Assembly (NCBI GenBank): GCA_000611775.1
Contig: KK106981.1
Coordinates: forward strand, 7,524,312-7,588,311
Length of the DNA: 64,000 nt
Direction of reading: 5' to 3'
Source of the DNA: Umbilicaria muhlenbergii
Taxonomy: Eukaryota; Ascomycota; Lecanoromycetes; Umbilicariales; Umbilicariaceae
Shown piece after piece: positions 35,599-49,480 of the stretch. A program made the position numbers and the translations under genes. The notes below the pieces were generated by a model that worked only from the letters and a program-made list of their open reading frames with translations, did not search any database and had not been told where the DNA came from. The first letter of the stretch is position 1, and each line of letters opens with the position of its first letter.

Positions 35599-36574
35599 CA
35601 TATTTGATACGACCGGTGTCAACAATGATACGACCTAGAACAGTGGAGGATCCACCATGGCAGGCAGGATAGAGTGCAGTTTCCGTCGAACAAAGCATTC
35701 CTCTCCCTAGCACGTGTACAGTTGCAGGCCCTACTGTAAGCAATCGATGGCCGCAAAAGTACTATACAGATCCAGCTAGATAGGCGCCGCACCCTTGTCC
35801 AGATCATCAAATTTTATATCATGCCAAAGACAAGTCTCCAAGCATGAGCGCGCTAAGAATCTGCTCGAGAGCGGCTTGAGCAGTTGTCCTGCTGTTATCC
35901 ACCTAGTACTCAGGACGGGCCTTGTTGGGGTTCTTGGAGGATGCCACCACGCAGAGAGGGGAAAAGGTAGGAATTAGCCGCCATATGCAAGTGGTACTTC
36001 TCAAGGAATATCTCAGGGGTATCGCTTCGTCTTACTTGTATACAATGGGAGAGTCTGGTTCCTACTCGCTCATTACATCTAGGACTGTATTCCCCCGACA
36101 AACAAGCCATAATTTTCAACTTCGACTGAGCGGGATTTTGCTCGATCATAACCATATTCTAGTTAAATGTGCAGAAGCCCTGGATAGCATAAATTCCCAC
36201 CATCAGGTCCACTCCTTAGCAGGCATCCCGGATCCAGCGCAACGCCAGGCCGGGGCAGCTCTTTGCGAGCAGCAAGGAATACCGACCATCGGCCACGGCT
36301 TTTAGCCGCCTTCCCAGTAACAAAGCTAACGCCTAACAGTCAATCACTAGCTAGAGCCGTGACCATCTTAGATATTACAGCATAAAGCAGAGAGAAGGGA
36401 GCAACGCCATTTTTACACAGAAAGTATGAGCCTGTAGTGTTAGCGTCTTCGTCTTCCCTCTTCTTCATTCCCGTAACGCCAGCAAAATATCATTGAAGAG
36501 AGAATAGTGGACAAAGGTCGGATATTTCCATACTTTGCTGGTCAGACAAGCAGTTTCGCAGAGTACAGTGGAGC
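35599..36574. other. Convergent intergenic region, ARP5 / bZIP
   Basis: This is 0.98 kb between converging stops. I looked for small spliced genes on both strands and found none. No RNA gene or repeat is seen. Confidence 0.45.
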
Positions 36575-37633
36575 CTAAGCAGTTACAGGCGCGCCGCCCA
36601 CTTCTGCAGTGGACCCAGATAAGGTCGGATCGGTCGTTGCCTGCATCACAGGAACCTCATCTGTCCTCATTCGTTTGGAAGGGTGCCCGCCGGGCAGATA
36701 GGTAGCTTCCTCGTGTTGGTGCTTAGCGCTGCTAAGGCCAGCCACTGCTTGAGCAGCGGAAGCCTGAAGTTGACTCACGGCGGAAGAACCCATCGGAGCG
36801 GTGGGTGCGGGCAGGTGGTGCATTTGCTCCGCAGATCTTGGGTGGGGGATTTCTATATTCGACGGAGGCTGTGGAAATTCGCCTTGGGATTCGATGAGGC
36901 GAGATTGAAGGTTGATGATGTAGTCGCGTAGCTGGTAGTTTTCTGCTTGCACGGCTTTGTAGCTCTCGTTGAGAAGGTGATAGTCCTTGACCTGCTCTTC
37001 TAATTTCTTGATGTGTCCCTCCTTCCGTTGCCTAAATGCACGCTGTAGTCATATGTTAGTAAGCGCTGTCTTTGTCACCCAGAACCTCGCGAAAATATCC
37101 TCAAACACAAAATAGAGATCATCCATCAACCAGCGACACCTCGTGCAAGGACACTTACCTGAGCAGCTCTGTTCTGTGCCGCACGTTTCGACGTTGACAA
37201 CTCGCGTTTCCCTCCTTTCCGATCATCACCGCCGTGATCATCGCCTCCGCTCTCGCCTGCGCTCGCGCTCATCATGCTCGGTCCCGCGATCGCAGGATCA
37301 ATATTACGATCATGCGGACTCGCCGAGTTGACCGGTCGCAGACTTTCGATATTCGGAGGTATCTGAGGAGACTGTACTTGAGCAAGCAGGTGTTCTCGCA
37401 AAGCTGGCCGTTGACCCCACGTCAGCAACATCGAAAAGCAACAACGTCGAATTCCTCGTCAATAACGAACGACAATTGCGATTGCAGCGCGTCCATAAAC
37501 CACTTACTCTGCTCCTCAGCACTGTCCTACGTCGAGAGTCAGCCCTTACATTGTGCGGCTCATTCTGGCCACGAAGGCTTACCTGCGCCGATGATTGCAT
37601 CGGATGCGGGGCTGGTGCCAGAGCTGGTTGCAT
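36575..37633 (-). CDS. Yap/Pap1-type bZIP transcription factor
   Basis: This is a sequence-specific DNA-binding regulator. Exons from the complement are 37633-37583, 37526-37508, 37403-37159 and 37042-36575, giving 260 residues; introns are 56, 104 and 116 bp. The basic region spans the third splice site: KRAAQNRAAQ on one side and RAFRQRKEGHIKKLEEQV on the other, so NRAAQRAFR matches the NxxAQxxFR signature of fungal Yap factors. A leucine-zipper-like heptad region follows to about residue 145 (YHLLNESYKAVQAENYQLRD). The C-terminus is Pro/Ala/Gln-rich and ends GGAPVTA; I see no cysteine-rich redox domain of the Yap1 type. The target pathway is unknown. It is the last host gene before the AT-rich block. 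Confidence 0.92.
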
Positions 37634-38225
37634 GTTGGGATATTTGCTTCAGCTCCCTGAGACTCGTCGGCGGACAACTGCTACTGGAATGGTCTTTCTC
37701 TCGAGCTATTCAACGATCCTGATAGAGAGGGAGCGGCAGAGAGCGTACTGCCGGCCACGATGATGTGCTTGCGAAGGCTAAACCTTTGTCCTCTACCCGA
37801 GGTCTGGGAGGCTCGTCCGCCCAGTATAATAGGATAGTATTGGGCTTCTCAGAGCAGTGGTAATCATAAGAAAGCGTGTCTCACTGGGTTTCAAAGCCTA
37901 CTATCTGAATGGTATAGCATGGCCATGTAAGAGTATTAGTAAGTCGTGAAGTAAGCGAGGCGACAAAGTGTAAGGTAAGCGAAGTCGGCTCAGAAGGCCG
38001 GCAGACATAAGCCGGCGGGGTCAGAACTCTGATTCTCCTTATCTACCTTAAGGAAGGCTAATAATATAATAGCATCTGTAATCTTATTGAGTGTTACTTC
38101 CTTTATTATCAATGAATTTCTACTGATCAAATCATTGCAACACAGCAATAGTAAACTTAATTATCTTTATAATAATATTTTATTAATATTTTATTTTATT
38201 CTTTTATTTATTTATATAAAAGTTA
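37634..38225. other. Boundary between gene-rich and AT-rich DNA; possible solo LTR
   Basis: The first 400 bp are balanced in composition and include the bZIP upstream region. Around 37970-38030 there is a CCGGC-containing inverted motif (GGCCGGCAGACATAAGCCGGCGG). From about 38050 A+T rises sharply up to element A. The stretch ending TTATTATCAATGAATTTC could be the 3' part of an old Copia-type LTR, but I cannot find its ends. Confidence 0.35.
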
Positions 38226-38230
38226 TATAG

Positions 38231-38513
38231 TGTCAGGGCCACCATATAATAGTATGACAGTATGACACTAGTACGACACTATAGTACGACACTATAGTAT
38301 GACATTATATAGATATGATGACTCAGCGCCTAGCACCTTGACATCAAGTAAAACTCTTCATAAGGAGGTTCAGAAACCTGCTTCCTCAGTGATCAGTTTT
38401 GCCATCAAATAGAAGATGTATAACCATTGCATTGACCCTATCATGATTATATTGCTTATGACACTCTGTTCAAACATCACTATGACGCTCTGTCATACAC
38501 TCAGCCTCTTACA
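38231..38513 (+). repeat. 5' LTR of element A
   Basis: This 283-bp repeat matches 46352-46634 along its whole length. By hand count about 34 positions differ and all are transitions, the pattern expected of RIP. Confidence 0.93.
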
Positions 38514-41500
38514 TACTGATCACTCAGTACCTTTAGGCGAACGGTCATGTCAGAAGCATAAGACATGATGGCATCAACACTTTGATCTCATCAGGTCAGC
38601 AAAACAGTCAACAATCAAGCTGAGGCAGGCCCTTCAATTAACAGGTATACATTATCAGTAATTGATACATCTACTTCTGACATCATTGATGATGATGAAC
38701 ATATCACTGCAGGTAACTCTGATGACATCATTGAAGATCTTGAGGCAGTCACTGCTCATAATCAGGAGGTCATCAAGCGTCAGTGATTACAATTATGACA
38801 TGTATGACAAGAAATTAAGTTTAAAGACAATAAAAGAAAGCTTTAAGAGTTCAATTAATGTCTGCAAGAAGGTCTTTCAATTATGATAAACTCAGAAAAT
38901 GACACAGATTCATCACATGAATTATAATGTTAAGTTATGACAAACATCACATCTCTCCCTTTTTAACATCTTGTAAAGTCATGAGAGCCTCATCTTTATG
39001 CAGGAGATGTTAAAATCATGAGATGAAAACTTTAAAAATATCTAAATGAAATCAATCAGAATTGAGAGCTGATGTCAGAGCAATTTCTTATCAAATGAGA
39101 TTTCATCATCTGAGCAGGCACCTACTTAGAGAAAACTGTCATGAGTGACTGACAGAAGCAGAAGGAGCAGCATGATTATATTTAAATCATTTATAACAAC
39201 TTTCTAAAGGTGCTGAAGAAAAACCTATCTCTCAATGAAGACATAAATGAACAAAATATCATCACTTTTAATGCAATTGAATTTTATAACAATGATATAA
39301 TTATCTTCTGATATGACAGATTATCAGAACTTTACTGCTTTCTTTCAACTTCACATAAGAAAATCAGTGAGATGCTCATTTAAGATCACTGATAATCAAG
39401 GCTTCCTCATCATGTTTTAACTGAATTATGACATTAAGATCTGATGCAGGTTACAAGACAGTTAATGCAGGAAATTTCAACACATTTTGATATCATCATT
39501 AATCATGAACTGTTCTGAAGCCGCTTAAACATTAAAAAGAATCATTAAAACAAGATTAATGACATAAACAAAAGTATGACACTGATGTCATACTATGACA
39601 GAAAAGAATCTTTCACTGAATAATAAACCTCTCACCCTCAACAATTCAATTATGAAAGAGGAAACAATTTATGAGGTTTTTATTAAAAAAGTAATCATGA
39701 TCAAAGCTGAAATTTAAATCACATATCAGTTGCAGAGAAAGTGATTATGACAACAACACAAATGTTCACAGGACCCTCATGTCAATAAGAAGACTTTATT
39801 TCAAAAAATGAAGTGAATGCATGAAAAGCAGCAGGCCTTTGTATCAAGTGTGAAGTCATCAGTCATTGAACAAATGAATGTATGATGAAATGATTAACAG
39901 CAGTCACTACTGCAGTTGATGCAAATAAATGACTCACAGTTAATCTTCAGTTCATCTTTTTACTTATCATTGATAATATCTCACATCTGATATCAGAGCA
40001 GTTAAAGGTGAACTTTTATACAATAAAAGATGATCTGAAGAAAAAATACTCATATATTATTAACAATGACAGTCAAGGCAATATTATCACATGATATGTT
40101 GTCAATGAACTGTCTTTACAAACTGAACCCTATGAAGCTCAAGTCAATACATGAGGCAATATAATTGACTTGTCAGAATTCATCATATTGACTATTACAG
40201 TGTATAACATTAACAGTCAACTTTATCACTATAACAGCTGCTTTCTTATCACATGAAACAACACATTAACTTCTTTTATCCTCAAGTTATCCTTTCTAGT
40301 CAATGCAAACCTGAATCATGAATATGACACGGGGAAATTCCTATGGAAAAAGATGAGGCATATCACAGCACATCAAGTATTCACTGTTAATGAAAAAAAG
40401 GCGCTGAAGAATGTTCTACATATGAACAATCTTTTCATTATGAAATACTTCATAGGACTGTCAGACTTAATGATTAATATGAAAGAATATACTCTTTAAA
40501 TGAACTCATTACAGTATGACAGAGGTAATGATGTATACAACACATTACCTCTTGAATATCATGACTTCACAGACATATTTCAGACAGCTGAGAAGCAGTC
40601 TATGCTTGAGAGAGGTTCACATGATCATGTCATTGACTTGAAACTGAGGCAGCAACCTTCATTCAGAAAGTTATACTCAATGTTCTCAGCTGAGCTCAAT
40701 GTACTGAAGGTATATTTAAATAATGTGATGAAAATAAACATAATTTGTAAATTAATATCACCTGCAGCTTCACCTGTTATGTTTGTACTGAAATCAGACA
40801 GCAGCTTATGATTAGTCATTAATTATAAATGTTTGAATAATATTACTATTAAGAATCATTACTCATTATCACTTATATCAGACATGTTGAATCATCTTCA
40901 AGGAGCTAAGAAGTTCACTAAGCTGAACTGCAAGAATGCATATAATCAAACATGAATTAAGGGCAGAGATGAGTGAAAAACAGCATTCTGAACATGATTC
41001 AGGCTGTTTAAATATCTTGTCATGTCTTTCAGTCTCATGAATACTCCTGCTATGTTTCAAGTCTTCATTGATAAAGCGCTTAATGAGTTTTTAAACATTA
41101 CATGCATAATCTACTTGAATGATATCTTGATCTTTAGCAAAGATGAGTCTAAGCATGAAAAGCATGTACAACAAGTACTAAGTGCATTATGACATCATGA
41201 TCTTCATCTTAAGATCAGTAAGTGCTCATTTAATGCAACAGAAGTGAACTTTCTAGGATTTAAAATCAACATGAAAAACATATACATGAACTTGAAGAGG
41301 ATTTAAACTGTTGAAGAATGACTGCCTTTGAAGAATATTCATGAATTGCAGATCTTTTTAAGCTTCATTAACTTCTTTCAAAGATTTATAAGAGATTATT
41401 CACAAATTGCAACATCACTGTTAAACCTCCTGAAAACAGGAAGGAATAAAAAGAAGATTGAAATTATATTAAGTTTTTTTTCAACTCATCAAACTGCTCC

Positions 41501-44500
41501 TCATCAAGACATTGAAGGAAAGCAGAGCAGCTTAATCTCATTGTAAAGATTTAACACAAATTATTCAACATGTAACCTGCAAGTTGAAGAAAAATTATAA
41601 TAAGAAAATGTCATACCTGCTTCTTTTTCACTTTCAGGAGTCACATTGAAAGCATTTAATACTTTGAAGAAGACCTTCATGAGTGCTTTATTACTACATT
41701 ATTTTAATAAAAATAAACTCATGAAGGTTGAAATGAACGCCTCTGAATTTGCAATTGATGAAATATTGACACAACACTTTGAAGTTGACAGTCAATTGCA
41801 CTGATTATTAATTACTTACTACAGCAAGAAGCTGCTAAATACTGAGATCTGATATGATACAAATGAGCAAGAGCTCCTTGTCATCATGAAAGTCATGCAT
41901 CATTGATGACACTACTGTCAGGGTGCAAAACATCAAATTATTGTACTGACTGATCATGCAAACCTCATTTGATTCATAACTACCTCAAACCTCACATGAA
42001 GGCAGCTCAAGTGAGCTGAAAAGCTCACTGAGTATGACTTTAAAGTCACATATTAAGAGAACAAGAAGAACTCTGCTGATGATTTATTAAAACAACCTGA
42101 TTATGAACTGCTGAAGACTGTCAGTACTTCAACTGCTGCTGAAATAATATGACAGTCCTTCCATTTAGGAAGTAAGGACTATAAGTCAGTGCAGAAGAAA
42201 TTATACACACTTGCTGTAATGACACTGCAGTCAAAACACTCAGTATGACAAGAGCTACAACAAGAGAGTGTCATACTTATCACAACAAATACTATCAATA
42301 CAATAAATACTGAAGATGATGATCTCATCAGAACATCAGTGATGTGAAATTTATCTACTCAAGAAGAAGCAAGCTGTAATGAAAATGATGAGAGTGTCAT
42401 GTTAAATGAAGTCAACAGTATCATTAAAACATCAGCAGTGCATCACTTACTCAGGATGATGATTACTGAAGACAGTAATCTCATTAAAACATCAGTGATG
42501 CAGAATTTATTTACTCAAGAAGAAGCAAGCTGTAATGAACTGCAATTAAAATGCTCAGTATGACAGAGATTACAACAAAAGAATGTCATACCTGTCACAA
42601 TGAATATCAAAGATGATGATCTCATTAAAACATCAGTGATGCAGAACCTACCTGCTCAAGAAGCAAGTCATGTCATGTTGAAAGAAATCAGTGACATCAT
42701 TGAAGCACACATTGTACAGTGCTTATCTACTCAAGAAGCAAGCTGTTACTCAGTCAAAGAACTTAAGTATGCAGAGCTTCAGCAGCACTCAATTAAAAAT
42801 AATTTAATAAATACTGAAGTTATGAATGATGACACAAGTCATGTTTTTATTAATCTTTAAATTGAGGATAACACTTCTGCTGACATTGTTGAAGTGCTTC
42901 AACTCATGTCTACTCACTCACTCCTAGGTGAGGAGATAACAGCTTATATAAAAATGTTTATCAAATAACTTGAACATATGATTCATGCTGAGTAGTTGAA
43001 AGACAGTTTGATATGATGAGTATAACAGAGATTAACTACTCTTATTAAAGATAAAAACAACTTGACTGAGTTTGAAATGACAAATATGAATATAGATATG
43101 AACTCAGAGATGATCATGACATCAAAGATGCAGTCAAATATGACATTTATACTGTCAGATATATGAAAATGTTGACAAGAAATAAATGATGTTATACATT
43201 ATAATGATAAGATCTACATTTCACAGAACTTTGCTCTTCACAATGCAATGATCAGTCAATTTTATGATGATGTCTTCACAGGTCATTTCAGGAAGTTAAG
43301 AATAATAAAATTGATGCAGTGATCTTATGACTGATCTGATGCTGTCAGAGACATATGATGTTACTGTCATGACTGTGTTAAATGTCAAAAAGTGAAGTCA
43401 TCTCATCACAAGTCATACAGGTTACTGAACTCATTATCAGTCTCAACTGAATCATGACATATGATAACAATGAACTTCATTACAGACCTGCCACTGAGCA
43501 GCATATATGAAAGTATGACATGAGATTCAATCCTCATCATAGTCAATAAGTTGATCAAAATGACTCATTATATTTCAGTACAGAAGACAATGTCAGTTGT
43601 TGACTTCATTGAAGTGTTTATTCAGAATATAGTTAAACATCATAACATGTCAAAAGTTTTAATCACAGACAGAGACAAGCTGTTTACATCAGAGCAATGA
43701 ATCAACTTCTGCTTTCACATGCAGTGTTATTATAACATGTCAACAGCTTTTCACCTGTAAACTGATGATTAAATAAAGAGGCAGAATCAGTCCCTGAAGA
43801 TGTATTTACACATATTCATTAATGAGCAGTAAAAGAACTGAGTGAAGCTTTTACTCTGCATGAAGTTCTCATACAACAACTTTATATATGCTGTTATGAG
43901 AAAGAGCCTCTTTCAGCTTAACTTAAGATGAGACCCTCAGATGAGTCTAAGTAGGCTGTTTATATAACATTTACATGAACAAATAAAACTTTATGCAGAT
44001 GCACAGCAGCTTCAAGATTAAATTATAACAGCTCAGAAGTAGTTATGACAGATTAATAAAATGTATATAAATTATTATAATCAGCGCTGAATGAAGATAA
44101 CATTTAAAGAAGGTGATTTAGTACTGATTAATGAAAAAAATGTGTCAGTGAACAAGCAGATGAAGAAACTGCATTGAAAAAAACTTAACTCATTTATGAT
44201 ATGATGTGTGATAAGTCAGTCATCATATGAACTTGATCTCTCAGAGGATTGAAACATCTATAACATATTCAACATCACTTTACTATATTGAAGTCATTTT
44301 AAGACACACATCATGTGTCTCTTGCATTGACAGGAAAAGACCTACTACTTAATTAAGATGATGAGTGAGAAGTCAAGGCAATTGTGAATAATCATGTTCA
44401 TGACAGCAGGCTTCAATACCTCATTAAATAAAAGCTGATGAATCAGGTGTGAGATGACACATGAGAGTCAACACACTTCATTCACAATGTAAAGGCAAAA

Positions 44501-44569
44501 ATGTGAAAATTTTATGCTGACAACTTTGACAAACTGAAATTCAGGTGAGCTGTATGATATGATTTTTTA

Positions 44570-46351
44570 AAATTGATTAAGAAGCTGTTGCAAAAGTCAT
44601 GAGTCTTAAGAAAGTTGTCACAAAAGTCATGAATCTTAAGAATTAAAAACTTTGTCAGCTTTGTTAATCTGATCTTTTATGACAAAGCTTGTGTCTTATG
44701 ATAAGAATATGACAGAAGTTATGACATTATGATGTTATAACAAGATCTGTAATAAAATTACTGCATGAACTACACTATAACAGATGTGTCACATTGCAGA
44801 GAACATGCAAAGCAGAAGCATTTCATTTTAAATTTAAAGATTAAAATGAATTTAAGATCAACATCTTGCACTCAACTTCTCATCAGTGTCACATCAAGTC
44901 ACTCTCATTTATTTACTTGTTTTTCATCATCTTAAACTTTTCTTCACTGCTGTTTAATGAAGCCTTCAACCTCATCTCCTCAATACATTGATGCTCACAG
45001 AGTTCAATATACTCTTGATGATGATGAGATTAATGAGTGTTGAGGACATAAAGAGCATGAGCAGTGTTTTTTAATAAAACAGCAAAAGCCTGAATGAGCT
45101 CTTCAGAATTATTGAATTAACATTAATCACCTCAATGTAAATGTCATAAGATTCATGTTGAGGAGCAGCTGCAGGAAGCGTGAAAAATGCTGATAATAAT
45201 TAATAAAAAACAGCAGCATGAGGATCTGATGATCAGTCATTAAATGTTATGATTAATTAACAATGCAAAAGTATGACAAAAAGTATAACAAAAGTATGAC
45301 ATAAAGTATGATAATTAGTATGACACTTTTTCATTTTAAACAAAATAAAAGAAAATTAAAAAAGATAAACTTACAGTGTGCTGTCACTCCTTTAATCATC
45401 ATAAACATGTGCATGCAGAACAACAACATCAGAGCTCTTAGAAGTTAAAACAGTGATAATCAGAGGTTCTGTCATGCATTACTCATGAAGGTTGCAGAGA
45501 GATATGCAACATGTGCAAGCTTCTCTGTTTAACACAAAGCAGTGATCAACTTCAGCTTTTATACAAGAGTCACAGTGAGCAGTATCTGACAACATGTGAT
45601 TGAGGTTCTTTTAAATCACACACTCATGATGATGAGCCTGCTGCACATGAGCTGGCAGTGAGGTATCATCATGATATCACACAGAGCAGAAATCACTGTC
45701 AGAGACATCACTTAAAAATAAACACTTAACTCTCTTCAAATGCTGAACAGTTAATTTTACTGCTCTGTTTCCTCATCTCTTTCTGAGGGTGTTGATCATC
45801 ACAGTTTTATTCATTGACTCTGACTCAGAGCCCTCCTCATCACATTGAGTTTAAAGATTAACAGGCTTTCCTGATGAAGATGAGTCTTCATCATTGTTTA
45901 CAATCATGAGTTCAAGATTTCAAATATTGATTGCTTATATATCATGTTAGCATTCATATGATGTATGACAGGAAGTATGACATCACAAATAAAGTATGAG
46001 CTGCAAGCTTCATGATGTTTTCTTCATGAGGTGAACACCTCTGCAATGAGGAATGACATCATGAAGTCATCAGGTCACTCAATGAGCTGTGAAAAAGTCA
46101 TGAGAAGTACAACAACATGTTATAATAAAAATAATGAAGAAGAAACACAAGGGAAGGGTGTTTTGAATCTACACATGATATCATCACAATTAAGTGAGGG
46201 CATGTGATCAGCCTTATCTTAATGCAGTTTCACGTGATCACTTTATAAGCTCAACATGCTCACCCTACAACCTTAACCGTTACAACATCATAATGAAGTT
46301 TATGAGCGGTCAGTTGACTTCAGGGACGGCGTCATGAGAAGAAGAATACTG
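44570..46351 (-). other. Element A accessory segment antisense to pol
   Basis: This is DNA between the chromodomain end and the 3' LTR that the standard Gypsy genes do not explain. The most gene-like traces lie on the minus strand, including a segment with closely spaced cysteines (CxxC and AC.CC patterns) near 45480-45580 and splice-like sites. Element B holds a related copy of the same segment at about 60240-61570. Function is unknown, and the segment is degraded. Confidence 0.4.
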
Positions 46352-46634
46352 TGTCAGGGTCATCATATAATAGTATGACAATATGACACTAATACAACAT
46401 TATAGTACAACACTATAGTATGACATTATATAAATATGATGACTCAGCGCCTAGTGCCTTGACATCAAGTAAAACTCTTCACAAGGAAGTTCAGAAACCT
46501 GCTTTCTCAGTGATCAGTTTTATCATCAAATAGAAGACATATAATCATTGTATTAACTTTATCATGACTATATTACTTATGACATCTCATTTAAACACCA
46601 CTATGATGCTCTGTCATACACTTAGCCCCTTACA
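46352..46634 (+). repeat. 3' LTR of element A
   Basis: This is the partner of the LTR at 38231-38513, equal in length and with the same termini. It carries more A and T than the 5' copy, so the two copies were mutated independently. Confidence 0.93.
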
Positions 46635-46779
46635 TATAATATTACACAACAACTCATCATAACTTAAGTGATTAACTTTTATATAATTATGAAAAAGTGC
46701 TATTCTGTGACTGTGTTAATACTTTTACACTTGAACATATTTTATATAATAAATAAATTAATTACTTTAAAGAGAAATT

Positions 46780-47076
46780 TGTCAAGGTCATCATACTTAT
46801 ATAATAATACAACAGTACAACAGTACAACAGTATGACAGTATAATAATATGACAGTACATCACTATAACTCACTTATATGATGACTCAGTGAGTAGCGTC
46901 TGAGCATTAAGTGAAAACTTTATACATGAAGGAAGAGATTTTCTTCCTCAGTGATTAATGTTCTTCTCATTGAATAAAAGACATATAATCACTGCATTGA
47001 TCTTATCATGACTAAATTACTTACAACACTTTGTTCAACATCTATATGATGACTGTTGTACACTCAGCTTTTTACA
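46780..47076 (+). repeat. 5' LTR of element B
   Basis: It starts TGTCAAGG and ends TTTTACA and is clearly related to the A LTRs, with shared blocks such as GATGACTCAG and CAGTGATTA. The internal sequence after it (GATCACTCAGTACCTT) matches that after the A 5' LTR. No 3' partner is present in the window. Confidence 0.85.
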
Positions 47077-48380
47077 CACTGATCACTCAGTACCTTCAGA
47101 TGAACGGTTATGTCAAAAGCATAAAACATGATGACATCAACACTTTAATCTCATCAGGTCAGTGAAACAGTTAATAATTAAATTAAAGCAGGCTCTTCAA
47201 TTAGCAGGTTTATATTATTAATCATTAATATTCTTATTTTTAATATTGTTGATGATGATGAACATATCACTGCAGGCAACTCTGATGACATCATTAAAAA
47301 TCTTGAGACAGTCACTGCTCACAATCAAGAGGTCATTGAGCGTCAGTGATTACAATTATGACATGTATGACAAGAAATTAAGTTTAAGAATAATAAAAGA
47401 AAGTTTTAAGAGTTTAATTAACATCTGCAAGAAAGTCCTTCAACTATAATAAACTTAAAAAATAACACAAGTTCATTACATGAATTATGATGTTAAGTTA
47501 TGACAGACATCACACTCTCCCCTTTTTAATATCTTGTAAAGTCATGAGAGCCTCATCTTTATGCAGGAGGTGTTAAAGTCACAAGATGAAATCTTTAAAA
47601 AGCAGCATGATCACACTTAAATCATTTATAATAATTACTTAAAGATTCTAAAGAAGAACTTATCCTTTGATGAAATCATAAATGAATGAAATATCATCAC
47701 TTTTAATGTAATTGAACTTTGTAATCATGATACAATCATCTTTTGATATGATAAATTATCAGAACTCTATCACTTCCTTTTAACTTCACACAAGATAATC
47801 AGTGAAATGCTCATTCAAGACTGTTGATAATTAAAACTTTCACATCACATCTTGACTGAACTATGATGTTGAGATTCAATGCAGGTTGCAAGACAGTCAG
47901 TGCAGAAAATCTTAACACATCTTGACATCATTATTAATCATGAACTGTTTCAAAGCTGCTCAGATACTAAAAAGGATCATTAAAACAAAATTAATGATAT
48001 AAATAAAAGTATGACATGAATGTCATACTACAACAGAAAAGAATCCCTCACTGAATAATAAACAACTCACACTTAATTCACTCAATTTAGCTGTGAAAAA
48101 GAAAACAACTCATGAGGTTTTTACTGAGGAAATAACTGCAATCAGAGTTAAAACCTTAATCACTTATTAATCATTGAAAAAATAATTATGACAACAACAC
48201 AATCATCTGTAACTTCCTCATGATGCATCAGCAATTTAGCAAGTTAACTTTGAGTTAATTTTTAACACTTTGAGTGCTCTGAACTTCTGATCTCATGTCT
48301 CAGCTAACAGCCGCTCTTAGCACCCTTTGAGCACTTTGAGCTCAACCTTAAATCTTGAGCGGAACATCAAAATTTTGTGA

Positions 48381-49480
48381 TAAAAAAACAGTTATTAAAA
48401 CAATTGTTTAAACAAGTACACACACAGTGTTATAATAACAGTAAAACTTATAATAAGTAAACTTTTGCTAAAATTCACTTTTCTGCAATAAAAAATCATG
48501 ATTTGTTGAGTCTGAAAGCACTGTATAAGTGTTGAGTTCTGAATATTTAAAGAACTTCAAGATTTTCACCACTTAAAAATTTACACACTTTAATAACTTT
48601 TGCAACTCAACAGATATGAAGAAACTTTCAATGCATAAATTATAAAAAACAGTATTATCTATTAATGTTAAATTAAAAGTTTCTTCATAACTGCTATTGT
48701 TGTTAAGTTATATTTAATTCAAGTTAAGTTATATTTAATTCAAGTTTTCAATAGCGAAAAATCTTTCAAAAAAAGTCACATACTTTGAATAACTATTGCG
48801 CTTTTATACTTATAATATAACTTTCAGGTTATAAGTTGTAGAGAATAAGCTGTTGAAGAGTTTTCTTATACAAAGTTTCTTTTTATGTGTTGTTGTTATT
48901 GAGTTATTCAAAAAGTCATTAAAAGTCGGTTTATTAATGTTGTGATTTTCATCACTGAAAGTTTAAAATCAATGTAACTTTTTAACAACAACAGTTATAA
49001 AAAAACTTTAAGTTATAAAACTGGTTAATAGCTTCTTCTCTACAACTTATAAACTAAAAGCTATATCATAAGTATAAAAGCGCAATAGTTATTCAAAGTA
49101 TGTGACTTTTTTAAAAAGATTTTTCGCTATTGAAAACTTGAATTAAATATAACTTAACAACAACAGCAGATATGAAGAAACTTTTAGTTTAACATTAATA
49201 AAGAATACTGTTCTTTAAAACTTATGCATTGAAAGTTTCTTCATATCTGTTGAGGTGCAAAAGTAATTAAAGTGTGTAAATTTTTAAGTGGCGAAAATCT
49301 TGAAGTTCTTTAAATAGTCAGAACTCAACACTTATACAGTGCTTGCAGACTCAACAAATCATGATTTTTTATTGCAGAAAAGTGAAGTTTAGCAAAAGTT
49401 TACTTATTATAAGTTTTACTGTTATTATAACACTGTGTCTGTACTTGTTTAAACAATTGTTTTAATAATTATTTTTTTAC
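48381..49480. mobile_element. 1.1-kb palindromic foldback element
   Basis: The two halves are inverted copies of about 0.5 kb each around a short centre near 48930-48975. The outer part of the left arm (ATTAAAACAATTGTTTAAACAAG...) reappears reverse-complemented at the right end with well over 90% identity by eye. Some differences are A/C transversions, so they are not RIP. The left arm has a 20-bp tandem duplication near 48712-48745. There is no coding capacity. This is a non-autonomous foldback/MITE-like transposon inserted in element B; the target duplication is not clear. Confidence 0.8.

Larger units (their letters stand above)
38231..46634 (+). mobile_element. Element A: Ty3/Gypsy chromovirus, complete in structure, RIP-degraded
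   Basis: This is an LTR retrotransposon fossil of 8.4 kb with two equal 283-bp LTRs beginning TGTCAG and ending TTACA. Flanking 5-mers are TATAG (38226-38230) and TATAA (46635-46639), a target duplication differing by one transition. Internal order on the plus strand is gag with a CCHC zinc-knuckle trace (about 39840-39885), protease region (about 40100-40330), reverse transcriptase (about 40500-41200), RNase H (about 41690-42060), integrase (about 43180-44000) and a chromodomain (about 44365-44560). The order and the chromodomain make it a chromovirus. It is broken, with dozens of interruptions, and its mutations look like RIP. About 1.8 kb of extra DNA lies between chromodomain and 3' LTR. 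Confidence 0.92.

Noticed and set aside
40500-40811. Possible host gene of 103 codons
   Set aside because: It lies in the reverse-transcriptase region of element A, between matched LTRs, so it is part of the fossil element.
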